From positions 310,001-374,000 of the forward strand of contig CAZRMV010000001.1 in NCBI GenBank assembly GCA_964601275.1: DNA of 64,000 nt, in the 5' to 3' direction. Numbering within the stretch: position 1 is the stretch's first letter; each line of letters begins with the position of its first letter. A model generated the notes under the pieces. That model worked only from the letters and a program-made list of their open reading frames with translations, searched no databases and was not told the origin of the DNA. Below, piece after piece: positions 60,888-64,000 of this stretch. The position numbers and the translations under genes were made by a program. Source of the stretch: JAOZPE01 sp964601275 (GTDB lineage: Bacteria; Krumholzibacteriota; Krumholzibacteriia; JAJRXK01).

Positions 60888-62198
60888 TCAGCGCACGGTG
60901 ATCGAGCCGCTTCCGGTGCTCAACGAGACCCGCGCTTCGCCCGCCCCCACCCGCGCGATCAAGCGGTCGTCCTCCTTCGATTCGACGTGGGCGTCCTCCC
61001 GTTCCAGATGGATGCCGCCGCTGGACCACGAGGCGTCGATCCGCGCCGACGCCTCCCGGGGCAATCCGAGTTCGATGTCCCCGCTGCCGGTCTCCAGCTC
61101 GAACTGTCCTTCTTCGAGCCGTTCGAAGACCACCCGGAGATCACCGCTGCCGGTCTCCATCTGCGCCCTCAGGGCGCGGAGCCCCCGGGCCGAGATCCCG
61201 CCGCTTCCCGTATCGACGGACAGTTCCCGGCAGCGAAGGCCCTCGAGCCGGATCGCCCCGATCCCGGTGTCCACGGAGACCCGCTGGGCCTCGGTGTCCT
61301 CCAACCGCACTGCGCTGCTGCCGGTGTCGATCGTGAGCTTGCCCCCTCGGCTCGAACGGACCACCACCGCGCCGCTGCCGGTGTCGATGCTCAGACTTCC
61401 CTGGATTCCGGTCGCCTCGACCTCTCCACTACCGGTGTCCGCGGTCGTCTTCCCCTCGATCGACTCCAGCCGGACCGCGCCACTTCCCGTGTCGACTTCC
61501 ACCTTCCCCTGGATCCGCGCCAGGCGCACATCACCGCTGCCGGTGTCGGCGGAGACGTCGCCTACCACCTCTTCGGCGGTGACCGTTCCCTGCACCGCGA
61601 TCAGTTCGAGTTCTCCGCGGACCTCCTTCGCGGAGATCTCCCCGCAGCCCAGATAGACCGTACACTCCCGGCCGCGGGGGACATGGATCGTCAGGTCCAC
61701 CCAGAGCTCCATCCCGTCGCCTCCCCCGGAGACCACGACCCTCCGCTTGCGGTCGCCCAGCAGGCGGCGCAGCAGGCTGCCCTCTCCGTGACGGGCGGGG
61801 TCGTAGTCGAACTCGGAGCGCGATCGGCGGCCCAGAAGAGGGTAGACGTACTCGTGATGCTCTTCGGTCGGGTACCGCAGGATCAGTTGGCTGTGGGACG
61901 AACCCTCCTTCAGGTCGAAGGTGATCGCGTCCTCGGTGGCGTCCTTTCCCCGGACGCGGGCCTCCACGCGGAAGACCTCGCCCTCGGCCGCGGTCAGTTC
62001 CACCGTTCCGGCCAGGTCGCCGACCAGGAGCCGGTTGCCCTCCAGTTCGAATTCGCGGAGGATCTCCCCCCGTCCCGGGGAGGCGAAAGCGAGCAGCGCC
62101 AGCAGCAAGGGAAGCAGAAACGGCCAGGGCGGAACGGGTCCGGCGTGCCTATTCTTCCGCCCCGGGTGGGGGTGGGTGGATGGGATCGAGGAGCGCAC
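60888..62198 (-). CDS. Exported DUF4097-like beta-helix protein with DTGSG repeats
   Basis: A 436-residue exported protein with a signal peptide (about 24-44). After a beta-rich domain (about 45-215), residues 217-392 contain nine consecutive repeats of about 19 residues with the core (V/I/A)DTGSGxVRLExIxGK, and a last TGSGSITVR ends the protein. Each repeat probably forms one coil of a right-handed beta-helix or blade stack, as in DUF4097/DUF2807 adhesin-like proteins. The start is GTG with GGGAGG 6 nt upstream. It lies antisense between the MDR and crotonase genes. Confidence 0.82.
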   Translation of the reverse strand: MRSSIPSTHPHPGRKNRHAGPVPPWPFLLPLLLALLAFASPGRGEILREFELEGNRLLVGDLAGTVELTAAEGEVFRVEARVRGKDATEDAITFDLKEGSSHSQLILRYPTEEHHEYVYPLLGRRSRSEFDYDPARHGEGSLLRRLLGDRKRRVVVSGGGDGMELWVDLTIHVPRGRECTVYLGCGEISAKEVRGELELIAVQGTVTAEEVVGDVSADTGSGDVRLARIQGKVEVDTGSGAVRLESIEGKTTADTGSGEVEATGIQGSLSIDTGSGAVVVRSSRGGKLTIDTGSSAVRLEDTEAQRVSVDTGIGAIRLEGLRCRELSVDTGSGGISARGLRALRAQMETGSGDLRVVFERLEEGQFELETGSGDIELGLPREASARIDASWSSGGIHLEREDAHVESKEDDRLIARVGAGEARVSLSTGSGSITVR

Positions 62199-62325
62199 GG
62201 TGGACCTCCCGGAAGAAGACGGCCGGAGCGTCCGTCGTGGACCTCCGACGGCAGGATGGTGGACATGTTCTTCCTATGGACGTACCAACCGGGCCGAGGG
62301 TTGCAGACCGTTCGGGAGTGGTCTC

Positions 62326-63093
62326 TTGGGTGAAGAGCGATTGAGACGGGAAGACGCGGGATCACTCCAACGGTGGCGCCTGGTGAGGGCGCGGGGCAAC
62401 GCCTTGGACGAGGAGACCCTTCAGCTTCTGGCCGACGCCTTCCAGGACGCCCGCAGCGATCCGCGCCCGGTGGTGCTCTGCGGGCGGGGCCACACCTTCT
62501 GCACCGGGTTGGACCTTTCCCGGGCGGTCCTCGCCGATCGCGAGACCATGGCCCGGTGGATGGAAGGCTTCCACCGGGCGCTCACCGCATGCTTCCTTCA
62601 CCCGGCGCCGGTGGTGGCGGCGCTGGGGGGCCACGCCCTGGCCGGGGGGGCGCTGTTGGCCCTCGCTTGCGACCGCCGGCTGATGGCCAAGGACAGCTCC
62701 GGCCGCTTCGGAGTCCATGGGATCCGACTGGGGGTGTCCTATCCCCAGGTGGCGATCGAGATCCTGCGCGCCCAGTTTCCCCGGGCGGTCGTGGAAGAGC
62801 TTCTCTATTCTGGCCGGGTGTTCACGCCGGAGCAGGCGTGCGAGGCCGGTCTGGTCGACCGGGTGCTTCCGGCGGAAGAACTGGAGAACGAGGCGGAGAA
62901 GGACGCGATCGCCTTGCTTGCTGGGGGAAGGGGAAGCTTCGCCGACCTCAAGGAGGCAATCCGGCGGCCGGCGCGGCTCCGCCTGCAGGAGTACGATCCG
63001 GCGGGAGCGGCCGCTTGGCTCGACCAGTGGTTTCTCGAGGAAACCCAGGGCCGGCTCCGGGAAGCCTTGAACGCGCTGGGGAGGAAGAAATGA
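62326..63093 (+). CDS. Enoyl-CoA hydratase/isomerase family protein lacking catalytic glutamates
   Basis: A 255-residue crotonase-fold protein. Oxyanion-hole blocks GRGHTFCTGLDLS and GGHALAGGALLALACDRRLMA are intact. The two glutamates of hydratases are not: the first is replaced in GGALLALACD and the second in FGVHGIRLGVSYP. The reaction is therefore not ordinary hydration. The start is uncertain; TTG 62326 has GGGAG 7 nt upstream and TTG 62341 is an alternative. It overlaps the second crotonase by 4 nt (ATGA). Confidence 0.75.
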   Translation: MGEERLRREDAGSLQRWRLVRARGNALDEETLQLLADAFQDARSDPRPVVLCGRGHTFCTGLDLSRAVLADRETMARWMEGFHRALTACFLHPAPVVAALGGHALAGGALLALACDRRLMAKDSSGRFGVHGIRLGVSYPQVAIEILRAQFPRAVVEELLYSGRVFTPEQACEAGLVDRVLPAEELENEAEKDAIALLAGGRGSFADLKEAIRRPARLRLQEYDPAGAAAWLDQWFLEETQGRLREALNALGRKK

Positions 63094-63848
63094 TCCGACG
63101 CGAAGACCACGATGAGATCCGGGTTCTTCACCTGGAGCGGGGAGCGGCGAACGCGCTCTCCCCCGACTTCCTCCAGGAACTGGGCCGGGTGATCGCCGAG
63201 GAACGCAGGAAACCGCCCCGTGGACTGGTGCTCACCGGACACGGCGAGTTCTTCTGCGGCGGACTGGACCTGCCGGCATTGGCCGAACTCGACCTGCCTC
63301 GGATCCGTCGGGTCCTCCACCAGCTCTACGGGATGTGTCGCGACCTCTTCGCCTTCCCCCGGCCGGTGATCGCGGCCATCAACGGGCACGCGATCGCCGG
63401 TGGAGCGCTGCTCGCCCTGGCCTGTGATCAACGCCTGATGGCGCAGGGCGAGGGCAAGTTCGGCTTGAACGAGAGCCAGCTCGGCCTGTCGGTTCCCCCC
63501 AGCCTGGTGGAGATGTGCCGTTATACCCTCAGTCGTCCGCTGCTGGAAAAGCTCATGTACGGGGGACAGGTCTACCCGGCGTTCAAGGCCTATGACATGG
63601 GGGTCCTCGATGAGCTGGTGGAAACCGACCGGCTGCTGCAGGACAGCGCCGAGGCGGTGCGACGGTGGACGACCTCGGTGACCGCCTTCGCCGAGATCAA
63701 GTCGCGCCTGAAGGCTCCCACTCTCGACGCCATGGCCGCCGCCCACCTCGAAGACGAATCATGGGTGAAGTGTTGGTTCCGTCCGGATGCCCAGCGCCGC
63801 ATCCGGGACGTGGTCGATCGCCTCGGTGGCGAAGGAGGCGATGCGTGA
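63090..63848 (+). CDS. Enoyl-CoA isomerase-like crotonase
   Basis: A 252-residue crotonase-fold protein with GHGEFFCGGLDLPAL and INGHAIAGGALLALACDQRLMA. The second acidic position is kept in FGLNESQLGLSVP, matching the LNETQLG block of delta3-delta2-enoyl-CoA isomerases; the first hydratase glutamate is absent. Isomerisation is the best inference. It is translationally coupled to the preceding paralogue, and the two share the ALLALACD core, pointing to tandem duplication and divergence. Confidence 0.83.
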   Translation: MIRREDHDEIRVLHLERGAANALSPDFLQELGRVIAEERRKPPRGLVLTGHGEFFCGGLDLPALAELDLPRIRRVLHQLYGMCRDLFAFPRPVIAAINGHAIAGGALLALACDQRLMAQGEGKFGLNESQLGLSVPPSLVEMCRYTLSRPLLEKLMYGGQVYPAFKAYDMGVLDELVETDRLLQDSAEAVRRWTTSVTAFAEIKSRLKAPTLDAMAAAHLEDESWVKCWFRPDAQRRIRDVVDRLGGEGGDA

Positions 63849-63849
63849 A

Positions 63850-64000
63850 ATGAGCGATCACCCCCGTCTCTTCCTGCCCGGTCCGGTGGAGATCGCCGAG
63901 GAGGTGGCCCGGGCCGGCGCCACCCCGATGATCGGCCATCGCGGCCCGGAGATCACCGAATTGCTGCGAGCCACCATGGAATGGACCGCCCGGATGCTGC
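63850..64000 (+). CDS. Class V aminotransferase (alanine-glyoxylate/serine-pyruvate type), 5' part
   Basis: The first 50 residues before the window edge contain LFLPGPVEIAEEV and ATPMIGHRGPEITELL, the conserved N-terminal blocks of PucG/SgaA-type aminotransferases. AAGGAGG (63832-63838) fits ATG 63850; an in-frame ATG at 63841 is too close to it. It continues the crotonase transcription unit with no gap. Confidence 0.8.
   Translation, partial: MSDHPRLFLPGPVEIAEEVARAGATPMIGHRGPEITELLRATMEWTARML

Overview
The window is a GC-rich, gene-dense stretch of bacterial chromosome. I see no insertion sequence, prophage, CRISPR array, tRNA or rRNA. About 57 protein genes are supported, cut at both edges: a phospholipase D-like gene at the left and a class V aminotransferase at the right. 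A 100-N run (30060-30159) is flanked by identical 55-bp sequence, so this is a draft scaffold, probably a metagenome-assembled genome. One secreted protein ends in a FlgD-like, type IX-style sorting module. Together with KorAB, paired M16 peptidases, PD40 propeller proteins and GC-rich codon use, that suggests an uncultivated FCB-group bacterium such as Krumholzibacteriota or Eisenbacteria. The phylum is an inference.

Layout. 1-4.7 kb: PLD-like protein, rpiB-tal (non-oxidative pentose phosphate steps), and a Na/Pi cotransporter with a PhoU-like partner. 4.8-6.7 kb: the NAD regulator nrtR followed by nadA, with a palindrome filling the promoter spacer. 7-10.2 kb: YceI, then amrS, nfu and a zinc-ribbon rhomboid. 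10.5-12.3 kb: carbamate kinase and thiD. 12.3-13.8 kb and 25.6-26.6 kb: the two halves of an arsenosugar pathway (peroxidase-like CMD protein and ArsS; ArsM). 14-18.3 kb: a secreted nuclease/phosphatase-fold protein and an S9 peptidase homologue with no catalytic triad. 18.3-22.3 kb: 2-oxoglutarate:ferredoxin oxidoreductase (korAB) bracketed by two CBS-domain genes. 22.3-25.6 kb: P5C dehydrogenase, ArfB-like rescue factor, ferrochelatase. 26.8-29 kb: a divergent RelA/SpoT-fold protein and a TerB-like protein. 29.1-32.8 kb: a cobalamin-type ABC importer and cobalamin adenosyltransferase. 32.8-45.8 kb: surface-polysaccharide genes (sugar aminotransferase, WbpD-like acetyltransferase, O-antigen ligase, GmhA, others) mixed with an M14 peptidase, a Dus enzyme and a degenerate pyruvate-kinase-fold protein. 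45.8-50.1 kb: Bcp, a thioesterase, and a superoxide reductase-M16-M16 operon. 50.3-54.5 kb: RluA, an unassigned radical SAM enzyme, a small zinc-ribbon protein, an ALDH7-type dehydrogenase. 55.2-64 kb: a YyaL-type thioredoxin lipoprotein, a TolB-like propeller, two tandem MDR dehydrogenases with eroded catalytic zinc sites, a DTGSG-repeat protein, two crotonases and an aminotransferase.

Regulation is unusually readable. Many genes have a TTG-containing -35, a 17-18 bp spacer and a TAnnnT -10; others have an extended TGCTAnnnT -10. The most interesting unexplained items are the operator inside the nrtR promoter, two hairpin-rich intergenic regions (36.7-37.1 kb and 54.7-55.05 kb), three enzyme folds with degenerate active sites, a palindrome upstream of the tandem dehydrogenases, and three convergent gene pairs whose stop codons share one CTAG. 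I found no clear new defence or mobile system.
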